A DNA stretch of 64,000 nt, taken from Lotus japonicus. Lineage: Eukaryota; Streptophyta; Magnoliopsida; Fabales; Fabaceae. This document shows, one piece after another, positions 20,880 through 32,429 of this stretch; position 1 is the stretch's first letter; each line of letters opens with the position of its first letter. The notes under the pieces are model-generated. The model did not search any database. It was given only the letters and a program-made list of their open reading frames with translations, and was not told the DNA's origin. The position numbers were made by a program, and so were the translations under genes. Where the stretch lies: positions 12,673,648 through 12,737,647 of the forward strand of contig NC_080045.1 in assembly GCF_012489685.1 (NCBI RefSeq), read 5' to 3'.

Positions 20880-20983
20880 ATCGAAAGCAGATTTGGTGGA
20901 AAAAAAATGCCAGAAGCTGTCCCTGACCAGGTAACCTCGTCCTTATCGTTACTTGCCCTCATGTCGTGGAAGGAAGTTATTTC

Positions 20984-23058
20984 CTAGACCGTGGCCTCAG
21001 GAAGAAGGTGCTCGAACATAGAAGTGTTCCATCCTCTCCCCTCATCATAGAAGTGAGCGAGGGTGAGGTCTTGTTCATGAAGCGGGACTTGGTGCAACGC
21101 TAGGTTGAGCAAAATGTGACCCGATAAAATCCAAGAGTCTTTCCAGAATCTAATTGTAGTCCCATCTCCCACCTGCCAATTACAACCAACCACCACTTTG
21201 TCCCAAGTGCTGCGGATTCCCCTCCAAACAAGAGATTCCCTGTTGCAATGTTTAACCATCGGAAGTATGTCGTTCCCACATCCATATTTCCCTCTCAGGG
21301 CTCGAACCCACAAAGAGGTAGGTTGATGGATTAAACCCCAACCTAGCTTCATTATCTGTGCTTCATTAAAGTTTGAAGTATGCCGAAAACCAAGGCCACC
21401 TTGGGTTTTAGGGCTGCAAATTACCTCCCAACTAACTTGACTAACTCTGCGAGTTCCATTTTCAGATCCCCAAATAAACTTCCTTTGCATCTGATCAAGT
21501 TTGTCACAGACACCTTTAGGGATCAACATAGTTTGCATACAATAAGAGGGGAGGGTAGCCACCACAGATTTTTCAAGTGTCACTCTCCCTGCTAGGCTAA
21601 GAGTAGAGGCCTTCCAAGAGGAGAGACGCTTTTGGGACTTTTCAAGAATGAAGTTGTAGGTGGCTTTCGTTGGATCTTTGTGAAGTAAAAGAACTCCAAG
21701 GTATTTCCCAAGATCATCAGTGAGATGAATGCCCGATGCTCTACTGATGGCATTAGCTTCCATTCGGTTAACATTAGAGGACACATGGAGTTGGGATTTG
21801 TCTTTGCTCACTCGTTGACCGGACGCTGCACAAAAATCATCTAGGCACCGCATCATCGTGTTCATTTGATTGAGAGAAGCCTCCCCAAATAATAAGAGAT
21901 CATCTGCAAAGAAAAGATGTGAAATAGGAGGGCCATTCTTTGAAAGATAAATCGGCTTCCAAATAGAATTGTCTACCTCCTTTTGAATGAGATGGGCCAG
22001 GCGCTCCATGCAAAGAACAAACATATAAGGGGACAACGGGTCCCCTTGTCGAATACCTTTGGATGGCTTGAAACTCTCAGTCTTGCTACCGTTGAACATG
22101 ACTCAAAAGAACTAAGGGAGACACAGTTGAGGATCAAATCACACAAGCTTCGCTCCAAGCCTACCTCCAAGAGAGTATCATGAAGGAAGCTCCAATCAAG
22201 TCTATCATAAGCCTTCTCCAAATCGATTTTCATGGCTACCCACCCCTTCTTCCGCTTAAGGGAGCGCATAGAATGAAACACCTCCTGGGCTAGGATAATA
22301 TTATCTGAGCTTTGTCTCCCTGGGATAAAGCTGCATTGATTTGGTGAGATCAATAAGCCAAGCGAACCTTTCAAGCGATTGACTATGGCTTTCGTCAAAA
22401 TTTTGTATATAACATTGCAAAGCCCGATTGGTCTGTACTGAGACAAGATGTTAGGCCTATCAATTTTAGGAATAAGTACAATTAGAGTATCATTTACCTC
22501 TTGAATTTTATCCGGTGATTGAATACACTGCTGAAGGAATTGCACCACTGACTCTCCAACAATATGCCACTGGGATTGGAAGAATAGTGGATTAAGACCA
22601 TTTGGCCCTGGGGCTTTCAAAGCTCCCATGCTAAACGCAACTTACCTAAATTCTTCAGGATCAAACGGACTTGAGAGGGTTAGTAAGTCCTCCGTTGGCA
22701 AGCGAGGGAATGCACCTCGAACCTGAAACTGGATCGTGTCATCTGTACGGGTATAGAGCTGATGGAAAAAATCCACCGCCATGGCTCTAAGTTGCGTGGG
22801 ATCCGTGATGCTGCTGCCATTATCAGAGGTTAGAGATTCAATCTTATTACGCTTCCGGCGAACCATCGTGGCGGTGTGAAAATACCGGGTATTCTTATCC
22901 CCATGGTTGAGCCAATTGACTCTAGATTTTTGTTTCCACAGAAGTTCTTCCTGAGTCAGGATGGAGTAATATTCTTTCCATAAGCGTTTCTGTAGTTTTT
23001 CAAGGTAAAGAACATGTTGCATACGCAAACGAGTATTAATACCTTCAAGCCTTCTCAT
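20984..23058 (-). pseudogene. LINE ORF2 reverse transcriptase, broken into three frames
   Basis: In element order: 22642-23058 carries the pre-RT linker (LLWKQKSRVNWLNHGDKNTR); 21973-22629 carries KAPGPNGLNPLF, YRPIGLCNVIYKILTK and the palm Asp in LEKAYDRLDW; 20984-22099 carries KGIRQGDPLSPYMFVLCMER and FFADDLLLFGEA, the catalytic FADD variant of YxDD. A short gap and two frameshifts interrupt what would be one protein. Motif residues themselves are mostly intact, so the element decayed mainly by indels. Confidence 0.88.
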
Positions 23059-23181
23059 GAGCCTTCGTTTCTTCCTCCCTATTTCCCCAAAAGTGTCATT
23101 GTTCCAAGAGATTGCTTCCTTACGAAAGTTATCCGACGCTGGAACCTAAGGGGAGTGATTGCTCCATGAGTTCTGAACCAA

Positions 23182-23956
23182 TCAAGGAAAGTCATCATGT
23201 GTCAACCATGCAGCAAGAAATCTAAAGGGTCGTTGAGGTGTGTCAACTGGTACTGACCCTAAACGCAACAGAAGTGGCTTGTGGTCAGATTTAAGCCTTG
23301 GAAGGTGAAACAAAGAGGCTTCAGCCTTCAGGGAAAGAAGTGAGCCAATCAGCGTTGCAAAGTGCCCAATCAATTCGTTCCTTAACCCCTCTACCCTCCC
23401 AGGTAAAGGGGGGACCTTTGAAGCTGAGCTCGGAGAGGGAACAATCATCGATGCAATCTCTGAATCTACACATGGATATAGAATTAAGCGGACCACCTGC
23501 AGCCTTATCAGACGCATTAAGATAGGAGTTAAAATCCCCCATAACTACCCAGGGACCTGTTGCTTGAACTGCAATAATGCGAAGCTCCCTCCAAAGCAGA
23601 TCACAGATTGAGGAATTTGGACTTCCATAAACAAAGGAAGCCAGAAAGGAAGGCAAGCCATCCCTAGGTGTGACCCGTAAGTGAACCAGCTGACGGTGAG
23701 AGGAGAGAATTTCCACTGATCCCCACTGCTTGGACCACATAATCCAAATGCCTCCTGAGAATCCCTCTGCTTCGACCATAAAGGAATCATCAAAACCCAC
23801 TGTCTTCATGATCAAGGGAAGATGCCTAGCACTAACTCTAGGCTCAAACAGAGCCAAACAAGAAATGTTATGCCTGGTAACCATATCTTTAATAAGAAGA
23901 GGAACTCCTTTTGCTGAAGCTCCCCTAATGTTCCAACTAAAAATGTTGTATGACAT
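23182..23956 (-). pseudogene. LINE ORF2 AP-endonuclease domain
   Basis: Starts at the ATG near 23956 with MSYNIFSWNIRGASAKG, the usual opening of plant L1 endonucleases (SWN), then LFEPRVS, GGIWIMW, FVYGSPN and VVMGDFNSYL, and WALCNADW. The final SDHKPLLLRL motif is found in another frame (23182-23517), so one frameshift near 23340-23400 breaks the domain. Confidence 0.85.
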
Positions 23957-23987
23957 CAATAACAGATGATGAAGAGATGGGAGCAAA

Positions 23988-24970
23988 TCAGATGCTCTTG
24001 AGACCCCAAGGAGACAAGCTCCTCTCTCGTTCCCTTGGTTGAGAAGAAGTACTACCAGAGAACTTGTTTGAGATTGCCCCCTTACTAGGGATCTTGCCAG
24101 ATGGAGCATGAAGCCCATCATAATGTTGGTTACGTGCTTTTTTCTTAGCATCTTTGACTGAGTTTTGACCAGTTCTAGTCTGCTGAGTTGGCAACTTAGG
24201 GTTACCACTGGTGGCGGTAGGTTTCGAGGTGTGAGAGCCCCCAACAACCTGTGAAGTGGCAGATGTGGGGTCTGGGACAAGATTTGAAATTGGAGCCGTC
24301 GATCCATGTGTAGGGGTGTTGACCACGGGATCTGTGCCAATGATTGGTGCACCAATCATTGTGGATTGATTACCCACATTTGGATTGGAGACCATGGGGC
24401 CCGGAGTTGGAGTTATTATTGGGCTATTATGAGCAGGAATATTCCTGTTTGGCGAATTAGGTCTCAAATTCTGGATTGGTGCCTGAGTTTCAGGAGAAAC
24501 AGCTCCAGACTTGGGAATTTCCCCAATTTCATCAACTTCCATATTGGACAAAGCTGAAAACCGGGTATCGTTGTGTTTTCCGCCGTCGGACCTAGCGTTT
24601 CCCGCCGCCGGTACCGGCCTCTTGGAAGTATTCCTCGTTGGGCGTTTTGCAATCATCCAAGGGCCAAAAGCTGCCTCCGGAGCCTCCATGTCGCCAGGGA
24701 CCCCTCTTTCTGGACCGGCACCGTTTGACCATAACCGCCTCCGAGCACCTGAGGGCATGCTTCTTTCTTGTGGCCAAACTTTCCACATTCAAAACAAATG
24801 AGATTCAAACCTTCGTATTCGATTTTAAATTCCTCATCTTCGAATACAAATTTAGACACCAGGGTCTTTCGGAGATCAACCTCCACGCAAATACGAGCGA
24901 AATGAGTTCTCTCAGTAGCTGGTCCAGGTTGGCCCTTACCTGCCATAAATATAAAATGAGTAAAGTACAC
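23988..24970 (-). pseudogene. LINE ORF1 (nucleic-acid-binding) remnant
   Basis: The frame 24653-24970 includes FARICVEVDLRKTLVSKF and the zinc knuckle CFECGKFGHKKEACP (C-x2-C-x4-H-x4-C). A frameshift leads into 23988-24788 with FGPWMIAKRPTR and a Pro/Asn/Thr-rich tail, typical of plant L1 ORF1 C-termini. The upstream RNA-binding-like half is absent because of the 5' truncation. The first few codons near 24957-24970 belong to the neighbouring DNA element. Confidence 0.8.
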
Positions 24971-25960
24971 TCACCCCTCTCAAGGTTTGTTAGAATTACA
25001 CTCCACCCTATTCTTGTTTAAAATCTACACCCCACCCCATTTTATATAGATGCAAATTTAGTGACGAAATTTGTTCTTCATTAATAATTAGTTATTATTT
25101 AAATTTTTAATCAATAATTTCAAAAAATATTTTCAATATAATCCAATAAATTTAAAAATGAAAACATCACAGTCCTCCTCATTCTCTCAATCGCGGTCTT
25201 CCTCCATAAATTCACAATGCAAATTCTGCAATAGCACACCCGACCAGTTTACAAACCATATCTCGAACATAGGGAAACATGCTTGTGTTTTCATATTTGG
25301 TAATAATTCAATTTTAATCAAAATAATCTCTTTATACCTCAAATTTTAAAAATTGAATTGTAGACCCAAAAAGCAAGACAAATTGGTGAAGAAAATAGAG
25401 AAACAAAATTAAGAAATATGAAGTGGATCGGAGGTTATTAGAACCCAACGATGCGGTGGAGCACCGTTTTTAACAAAATTCAACGACATCTTAAACCAAC
25501 AGAGCGTTCGCTCGCAACTTAAAGGGGGTGAAGTTCACAAGAAGTAGTTGAACAGGTAGCTTTGGGAATGTGCGATTCACGTTCTGTGGTTCAGGTCGCA
25601 ACAAAACTTTGATGCATGGTGGTGCCATGGGGTTTCACATTCTGGGACAGGCTTGGTGGTGACTGTTTGTGGTGAGAAATATGATTTGGAGATAGATGGG
25701 ACGTGGACTTAACAGACAGAGTGGATTGTTTTTTTAAATTTAATTCAGTAAAATTATTTTCATAAATTAATGTATGATAGTGTATATGCATTAAACTTAT
25801 TTAAATTTTAACTAATTAGTAATTATTTTTTATTAGTGACGAATTTGTTTTCGTCACTAAATTTTGCCTTTATAAAAAATGGGGTGGAGTGTAGATTTAA
25901 AAAAAGAATGGAATGAAGTGTCATTCTTGCAAACTTTGAGGGGGTGAGTGTATTTTACTC
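24957..25960. mobile_element. 1.0-kb TIR element abutting the LINE 5' end
   Basis: Long inverted termini of over 100 bp: left TGAGTAAAGTACACTCACCC, right counterpart GGGTGAGTGTATTTTACTC, continuing through CACTCCACCC and CTACACCCCACCCC. Flanked by ATATAAAA at 24949-24956 and 25961-25968, an 8-bp perfect repeat consistent with a hAT-type duplication (7 or 8 bp depending on the exact end). No transposase. Both arms include TTAGTGACGAA. Confidence 0.8.
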
Positions 25961-25968
25961 ATATAAAA

Positions 25969-26469
25969 TCCTATATTAAATATTTAAGAGACTAACTATT
26001 TACCAACTGAATTGAATGTTGATTTTCTTGTGTAAACACTTTTTGAAGTTGAATATATTACTTCCAACTTGCAACAAATACTATTTCCTCACACACGTTT
26101 GAAATAAACTTTAAATATTAAGTCTCACCATGTGTTTATTACTTATCTTTTGAAGTTATACTTACTTTACCCTAATTTAATGACTTATTTTTCCAAAATC
26201 TACACTAATTTAACGATTCTAAGAAAAACAAAACTCCGTTCATGTTAGCCGCCTCTCCAACGTAAAGCCGCCTCAGTTGAAAAGCAAAAAGTTACCTCTA
26301 AATTTGGGGGCACATCACATCATTATCATCCATTCTATGTTTATCCTTAGCTTACAAATCTTTTATGTTCCTTTTCACACCTCACCTCACGGCTCACGTA
26401 CCATCTCAGCATCTTCCACAACAAAAAGGTTTCGTCATCTCCCTCAAAAAAAGAATTTAAAATTTCCAA
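25969..26469. other. 5' flank of kinase copy 2
   Basis: AT-rich DNA without recognisable genes or repeat ends. Confidence 0.4.
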
Positions 26470-26561
26470 AATGGAGAAACGAGGTTAAGAAACTTTCAAG
26501 TAGTAGTAGCTAATTGTTGAATACACGTTCTCCTAAGCCTTCATCATTCATTCATATATAA
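26470..26561 (+). promoter_or_regulatory. Promoter of the second CRPK1-like kinase gene
   Basis: ATATATAAC near 26554 is a TATA candidate about 55-60 bp before the start codon, matching the spacing at copy 1. GAGAAACGAGGTTAAGAA (about 26474) and TAATTGTTGAATAC (26511) are the conserved blocks shared with copy 1. Confidence 0.55.
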
Positions 26562-26616
26562 CACCGAAAACTTACATCGTAGGCAATTATTATTTACCCT
26601 TTTCTTAAACTATACC

Positions 26617-28496
26617 ATGATTTCTTTTCTCGCTTGTTTCTCTGCATCAACCACCGAACAAGGTAATTATAGTACAAATTGAATAAAACAAGTTTTCTCA
26701 ACTTTGATGATTTGGTTTTCAATTTTTCATTCATCATGTTTTGAACTTACATGCAGATTATCCAGAGGAAGAGAGTGATGGAAGCTTTCGTGTGTTCACT
26801 TATAACCAATTGAGATCAGCCACTGCTAATTTCAGTGACAAGATTGGAGAAGGTGGTTTTGGCTCTGTCTACAAGGTAATTTGACTCCATTTTGCTTTGC
26901 AATTAGAGTTTGAACTAAAATTAGCTTACTGCATGTTTGGATATCATTCTACAATTGTTTCGAATACCAGAATTAATTCTGGATTTTGGGGGAAGCTTCT
27001 ATGAGTAGCTTCTAGAGTTTTAAAAAAGAGTTGATTTTGAGAAAAAAGAAGCTGATCAAAATATGCTATTAATTAGTGTTCATGGTTGGTGTTTGTGATT
27101 GATTGGAAATGACTTATTGGGGTTAACTTGATTTGTAAAGGGAAGGCTTAGGGATGGAGCTTTTGTGGCGGTGAAAGTGATTTCAGTTGAGGTAGAATCC
27201 ATGCGTGGAGAGAGGGAATTTGTGGCGGAATTGGCAACGATGGCGAATATCAAGCACCAAAACCTGGCCATTCTTAGAGGGTGTTGTGTGGAAGGAGCAC
27301 ACAGATATTTGGTCTATGAATACATGGAGAACAAAACCCTCCACCATACTTTCCTAGGTAAGTTTGGGATTTCTGTCCTTCTGAATTTCCAAAATAATAA
27401 ATTTTTGCATATAAGGGTAGTAGCAGTAAAGGACTAGAAATGATTCTGTTTTTATGGATTTTGATCGATAGGTTCTGAGGATAGAAGAATGAAATTCAGC
27501 TGGGAAGCAAGGAAAAACATATCCATTGGTGTGGCTAGAGGCTTTGTCTTTCTCCATGAGGAGCTGAGGCCTCATATTGTGCACAGAGACATCAAAGCAG
27601 ATAATATACTTCTTGATAAGAATTTCACACCAAGAGTTTCAGACTTTGGTCTGGCAAAATTGCTGAGAGATGAAGCATCTTACATCAGTACTAGAGTTGC
27701 AGGGACATTGTGAGTGAGAATGCTAAAAACAGTTACCATGACTAAATCATTTGAATCCTTTTTATTCCTTGACTAATAATGGGGCAATTGTTGTTTTTGA
27801 AATGAACAGGGGTTATCTAGCTCCAGAGTATGCTAGTTCAGGAAAGTTGACAAGAAAATCAGATGTTTATAGCTTTGGGGTATTGCTTTTACAAATTGTC
27901 ACTGGCCAAGCAGTTGTAGATGCCTATCAAGATGATGAACGTTTCATTGTAGAGAAGGTATGAAAATTGGAGTAGAAAAGAACATTTTAACTTGTGGCTA
28001 GCAAATTCAGCCTAACTTTGTGGGGGGAAATTGGGAGAGAAAACAAATGATAGAGTTTAAAGTTTAAACCAAATGGGGTTCCCTTTATTATGTTGTTTCA
28101 ACTGTTAATTTTATGATTTGGTCAAGGTGAACAAACATGAATGTGTTGGTTTGAACATGTTTGCAGGCTTGGACAGCTTATGAAGCCAACAATCTATTTA
28201 GTGTGGTGGATCCAGTGCTTGATTCGAGCGTTCCCGTGGAAGAGGCCATAAAATTTCTCAAAGTTGGTTTGCTTTGTGTGCAGCAAAACGCCAAGCTTCG
28301 GCCGCGAATGTCAGAGGTTGTAGAGAAGCTGACAGTTAATGTTGATATGAAAGATGTTTCAATTTCAAAACCTGGGTTTGTTGCTGATCTCAGGAACATT
28401 AGAATCAAGCAAGAAGTAGCCATGAACTCATTAAGTCCTTCTGGAACATCCTTTGCAAGCTCCATTTGGAGTATGGCCAGTAGTCTTGCTCGTTAA
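26617..28496 (+). CDS. CRPK1-like receptor-like cytoplasmic kinase, copy 2 (6 exons)
   Basis: Exons: 26617-26662, 26757-26875, 27141-27357, 27472-27709, 27810-27957, 28167-28496, giving 365 residues. The start is [15 protein letters not shown]; no signal peptide or membrane span is evident beyond this short hydrophobic start. The Gly loop GEGGFGSV (46-53), VAVK lysine (67), HRDIKADN (165-172), DFG (185-187) and APE (211-213) are intact, so an active RD kinase is expected. Exons 3-6 have the same lengths as in copy 1; differences concentrate in exon 1 and at the C-terminal tail. Here VAVK replaces VALK and KADN replaces KARN. Relationship to Arabidopsis CRPK1 (cold signalling through 14-3-3 phosphorylation) is by family resemblance; the function of this copy is inferred. 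Confidence 0.9.
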
Positions 28497-29212
28497 TTAG
28501 ATTCACCATTCATTTGTTTAGGAAATTAGGAAAGGGATCATGCCAAATTTTGTTGTATAGCATTGCTTGATTGAGTTTTGTTGAAATGTTTATAATCCTG
28601 TTTTGTTCTTTGGCTGTATATCATGCAATGTAGGTTGATTAAATTTGTTTCTTTTTTTAATTAATTTGTGGAATTTTTTTCCTTGGTGAGTGCATCTAGA
28701 GGGCCCTGCAATTTGCAAAACCTGCTCTCATGTGGACAGTTTTGTCATCAATTTTCATATTAGTTGGTGATAGTATCCTTTAATTATGGAGAAGAGTGGA
28801 CTTTTTTTTTGAACGTGAGAAGAGTGGACTTTAGAACAATAGGTTGTTAGGTGCATTAATTCTGGTAGTTAGAAAAATGGTGGATTAAGTAACACAGTGA
28901 ATATTTATAGCATTTATTTCTCATAGAATAAATGGAGAATTATCCATCAGTTTTCATCATCTAGCAGTTGAGTAAGTTCCTTCTTTTAGTTACTAGCTAG
29001 TCTCCTATTTCAAGAGAGTAGAGTAATTTGTTTTCTCTTTGAATTTAGAATGAAAATGTCGTAATGTCTTTCACTTAAGAGTAATTTGGGATATCATTTT
29101 TTGAGAGAAAGTGATAGGAGGTGTTATGTTTTTTGTGCAAATAAATATCTCATTTTAAAATTTTTCAAAATAAATAAATATGGAAAATATTAATATAAAT
29201 ATAATATACTAA
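28497..29212. other. 3' flank of kinase copy 2, no further gene seen
   Basis: The first 130 bp keep similarity to the 3' flank of copy 1. The rest is AT-rich without recognisable content. Confidence 0.5.
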
Positions 29213-29452
29213 TCCCTCCGTTCCCATATAACTGATATTTTAAGGTTGTTGCACAAGTATTAAGAAATAACAATTCATATTCTTGTTTTATTAAAATTAC
29301 TATTTAACTTCCTATTATACCCTTTATCTCTCTTATTAATTCTAACTTTTCAATTTTCCTACCAACAATAAATGAAGGGTACAATTGGTAAAATATAATT
29401 AATGTTCTCTTGAAATTGTAAAAGTATCAGTTATATAGAAACAAAAAAAGAA
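29213..29452. mobile_element. Degenerate Stowaway-type MITE
   Basis: TCCCTCCGTTCCCATATAAC near 29214, with ACTGATA following, is inverted as TATCAGTTATATAGAAACAAA near 29424-29446. The inner part pairs well while the outermost right end has decayed, so the TA duplication cannot be confirmed. Confidence 0.65.
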
Positions 29453-29475
29453 TCAAAATAGTATAAGTTATATAA

Positions 29476-30423
29476 GAGCATATCCAATGCAAGGTTCTTA
29501 GTTCTTATTTTTGAGTTAAGAATTAAGAACTAAGAACTTTACCATTGAAGGTGCTGACATGGAGCTCTAAGTTCTTAAAAATAAGAACTAAGTTATTATA
29601 TAAGAACATCTCCAATGCTAGTTCTTATTTCTTAGTTCTTAGCATTATTAATGTGATTCCGTATTGCCACATGTGTTTAAGCAACTCTCAAGCAATTTTG
29701 CTCAAACCATGAGTTCTTAGTTCTTAGTTCTTACCATTATTCATTTGGTCTCATCAACCACATTATTTATACTTTTTATTTTCACAAAGTAATAAAACAA
29801 AACTCATAAAGTAATAAAGTAATTTGGATGAGAGAGAAATAATTAATATTTTAAGCTAAAAATTCAAAAAGCAAAACTCCTTATATAAGAACTGAGTTCT
29901 TATTTTTAAGAACTAAGGAGTCCATGTCAGCACCTCCAATGGTAAAGTTCTTAGTTCTTAGTTCTTAACTCCAAAATAAGAACTAAGATCTTTGCATTGG
30001 AGATGCTCTAATGAGTTCTACTTTTTGAGTTCTTAGCTTAAAATATTAATTATTTTTCTCTCATCCAAATTACTTTATTATTTTATGAGTTTTGTTTTTT
30101 ACTTTATGAAAATAAAAAATATAAATAATGTGGTTGATGGGACCAAATGAATAATGGTAAGAACTAAAAACTAAGAACTCATGGTCGGAGCAAAATTGTT
30201 TGAGAGTTGCTTAAACACATTTGGTAATACGGACCCCACATGAATATTGTTAAGAACTACACCCTCCGATCACATATATAAGTAAAAAAGACATTTTACG
30301 TTCATTCATTTAATGAATGTATCTAACTATACATTCATTAAATGAATGAACCTAAAATGTCTTTTTTACTTATATATGTGACCGGAGGGTGTAAGAAATA
30401 AGAACTAGCATTGGAAATGCTCT
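29476..30423. repeat. Interlocked inverted repeats (two overlapping GAGCATCTCCAATG elements)
   Basis: Segment A (29476-29600) has its inverted copy A' at 29885-30009; segment B (29604-29880) has its inverted copy B' at 30010-30423. The order is A-B-A'-B'. Outer ends read GAGCATATCCAATGC and CATTGGAAATGCTCT, inner ends AGAACATCTCCAATGC and GCATTGGAGATGCTCT. TTCTTAGTTCTTA motifs recur throughout. B' is interrupted by the MITE at 30260-30391. No coding capacity. Confidence 0.75.
30260..30391. mobile_element. 132-bp palindromic TA-flanked MITE
   Basis: Starts CACCCTCCGATCACATATAT and ends with the near-exact inverse (...ATATATGTGACCGGAGGGTG), flanked by TA on both sides. Almost the whole element folds into one hairpin. 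It sits inside B' of the surrounding repeat, and the uninterrupted copy B shows the empty site. Confidence 0.9.
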
Positions 30424-30429
30424 AAGAAC

Positions 30430-31199
30430 GGAAGGAGTAATATCTAAAATGGTGTATTTTTCATAAGTGAATGTCATAAATTTTAAAATTTGTAAGACTA
30501 AGACACTTATCCATGATAAGATATTTTCAAACCACACTTCAAAAACCATCTCTCAAGCTACTACTTTCTGAATTATTTTCCTTATGATTTTTCTCTGATT
30601 GGTTGAGAATTTTTCATGTAAAATATCGCGAGTCAATTCCTATTATCGTATCTCTAATTAACTTTAGTTGTGCGATGTTATTAAATTCAGAACAATCATT
30701 GATTAATCATTCAACAAATTGGTCATTTTTTGGGGTCATTTGATAAGTGGTTCAATCAGTTTATCACGTATAGAAACACTTAAAACAAATATATAAAAAT
30801 ATTATATGATTAGTTCTTAATATTAGTAAATGCTATTTGATTTAGTAGTTTACATACTAAATCGAATAAAATTTAATATTTAAAAGTATATTATTTAATT
30901 TATTAATATTTAAATGGTGTATTTTTATAAAGGGATGTCATAATTTTAAAAATTTGTATGACTAAGACACTTATCCAAACAATAATTGAACTCGGGTTGA
31001 CCATCCAAACAAATACACGGCTTAAGTCCAATCCATTACCAGTTTTTTTTTTTTTTTTTGTCAATATCCATGTCCGGGCTGAGAAGCCAAAGGTTTTTTA
31101 CTATAAAGGGGTCTATTGTTTTCTCCAATTTCTCACACATCTTATTTTAGAGCACAGGTAATTTAGACATTTTTCACATACTTTTATCATAAAATTTTA
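30430..31199. other. AT-rich intergenic DNA, no gene seen
   Basis: The phrase ACTAAGACACTTATCCA with neighbouring bases is duplicated near 30497 and 30960, about 460 bp apart. A 17-T run lies near 31041. Nothing else recognised. Confidence 0.4.
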
Positions 31200-31911
31200 T
31201 GACAATTCCCTTTCGTTCTGCATCACGTGGTTGGCTCTCTGTTCAAGTTTGAGCGCTCTTGCTCTGGCTGTTTGGTGTGCCGTTTGGGATCGCTGATGGA
31301 GGATCTGGGCTTGTGGTGTGTAGTTTGGGATCGCTGGATGCGTGGCGGTGGTCTTCCGGTTTTTGTGGTCTGTGTCTTCTTCTCTTCATCGACGCCTCCT
31401 CTCTTCTTGTTGCTCTAGTCTTGTGCTTCCTGCGCCGTGTTTCTGGGTTTCGTTTCGTTTTGATGCCTTCGAGGTGCTGGATATTGTTTATGCTCTTCCG
31501 CCTTTTTGCAACTTTGTGTTGTCAGATGATCTGATGATTCTTCCAGCTCTATTCGTGAGGTGTTGCAAGGAGGATTTATGACCAAAGGCTTGGTGTAGCC
31601 AGTGTGGCGCTGTTTGTTATCTCGGGTCTGTTTTGGGCGCTATGGTTATGGGCTTTTGGAATGCTGCTCGAGGTCAACGGTGAAGGTGGTGAAGTTCCGG
31701 GTCAGCGTTTGTTGATCGGGGTCGTGGTCGATATTTTCCAGTTAGGTTTTTATGCCTTCGCTCTTCAGTTGATGTTCTGTGCTGATTCACGTCCCCTCTA
31801 ATAGCGAGTTGAGCTATGTTTTTGTTGGGTTATGTGGCTTTTCTTTGCCACGTCTCGGTCCCCGACAGATGCTCATTCTCATTGTTCGTTTAGTGTTTGA
31901 TCCAGGTTGGA
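31200..31911 (+). repeat. Possible LINE 3' region, interrupted
   Basis: GT-rich DNA, then a break at the 31912-35521 block, then 35522-35722 ending in TTTTGCATTAAAAAAA. The GT-rich composition and A-rich end resemble 3' regions of plant L1 elements. The two halves read continuously as GGTTGGA-CCTCGTC across the inserted block if TTGGA is a target duplication. No reverse transcriptase sequence is present, so this is tentative. Confidence 0.3.
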
Positions 31912-32429
31912 TGTAACGCCCCGACTTTCGGGGGTCACCATAGTAACCTGCTAAAATAAATATGCAATGTTTTCTAAAAGAATTTATAAAACAAGTATTA
32001 TTTTTTTCTTCTCCAAGTATTTCCAAAACATGTCGTGCCTATTCCCAACTATAATCAAATTACATCTAGCCTTGAACAAGGCGAGTACCCGAAACCCCAA
32101 ATATAAATTTCTAAAATCATTATGCAAGCTTAAACCAATAACGGTAAACTCTCTAACCCAAGACTCTAGCCATACACCCGACTATATTCTTCGAGTCTTC
32201 CACAGTTCTTCAAGTCCTCATCTCCACTCGCACAAAGGTTAAGCTCCATCGAAGATTCTCCGTCGCCTAATAGCGTTAAACGCTCAAACAACAAGTAGCA
32301 AGCAGAAAGGGTTAACTCAATACAATTACCACATATAAAAGAGAAAAGTATGCTATTCAAATTTAAGTGCATAACATGACACATAAGCTAGTAGCTTAAT
32401 TCAGATAGATGACGACATATATCCAACAA

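Larger units (their letters stand above)
19756..24949 (-). mobile_element. L1-type LINE, degenerate, 5'-truncated
   Basis: A minus-strand non-LTR element ending at a T run (19756-19766, the poly(A) tail on the opposite strand). From 5' to 3' on its own strand it shows an ORF1 remnant with a CCHC knuckle, an AP-endonuclease, a reverse transcriptase with FADD, a zf-RVT region and RNase H. Frameshifts separate most of these. The N-terminal part of ORF1 usual for plant L1s is missing, so insertion was 5'-truncated near 24949. A convincing target duplication was not found. Confidence 0.88.

Noticed and set aside
31227..31801. Several plus-strand frames of 60-90 aa
   Set aside because: Cys/Leu/Trp-rich overlapping frames in GT-rich DNA with no domain. 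More likely a repeat 3' region.
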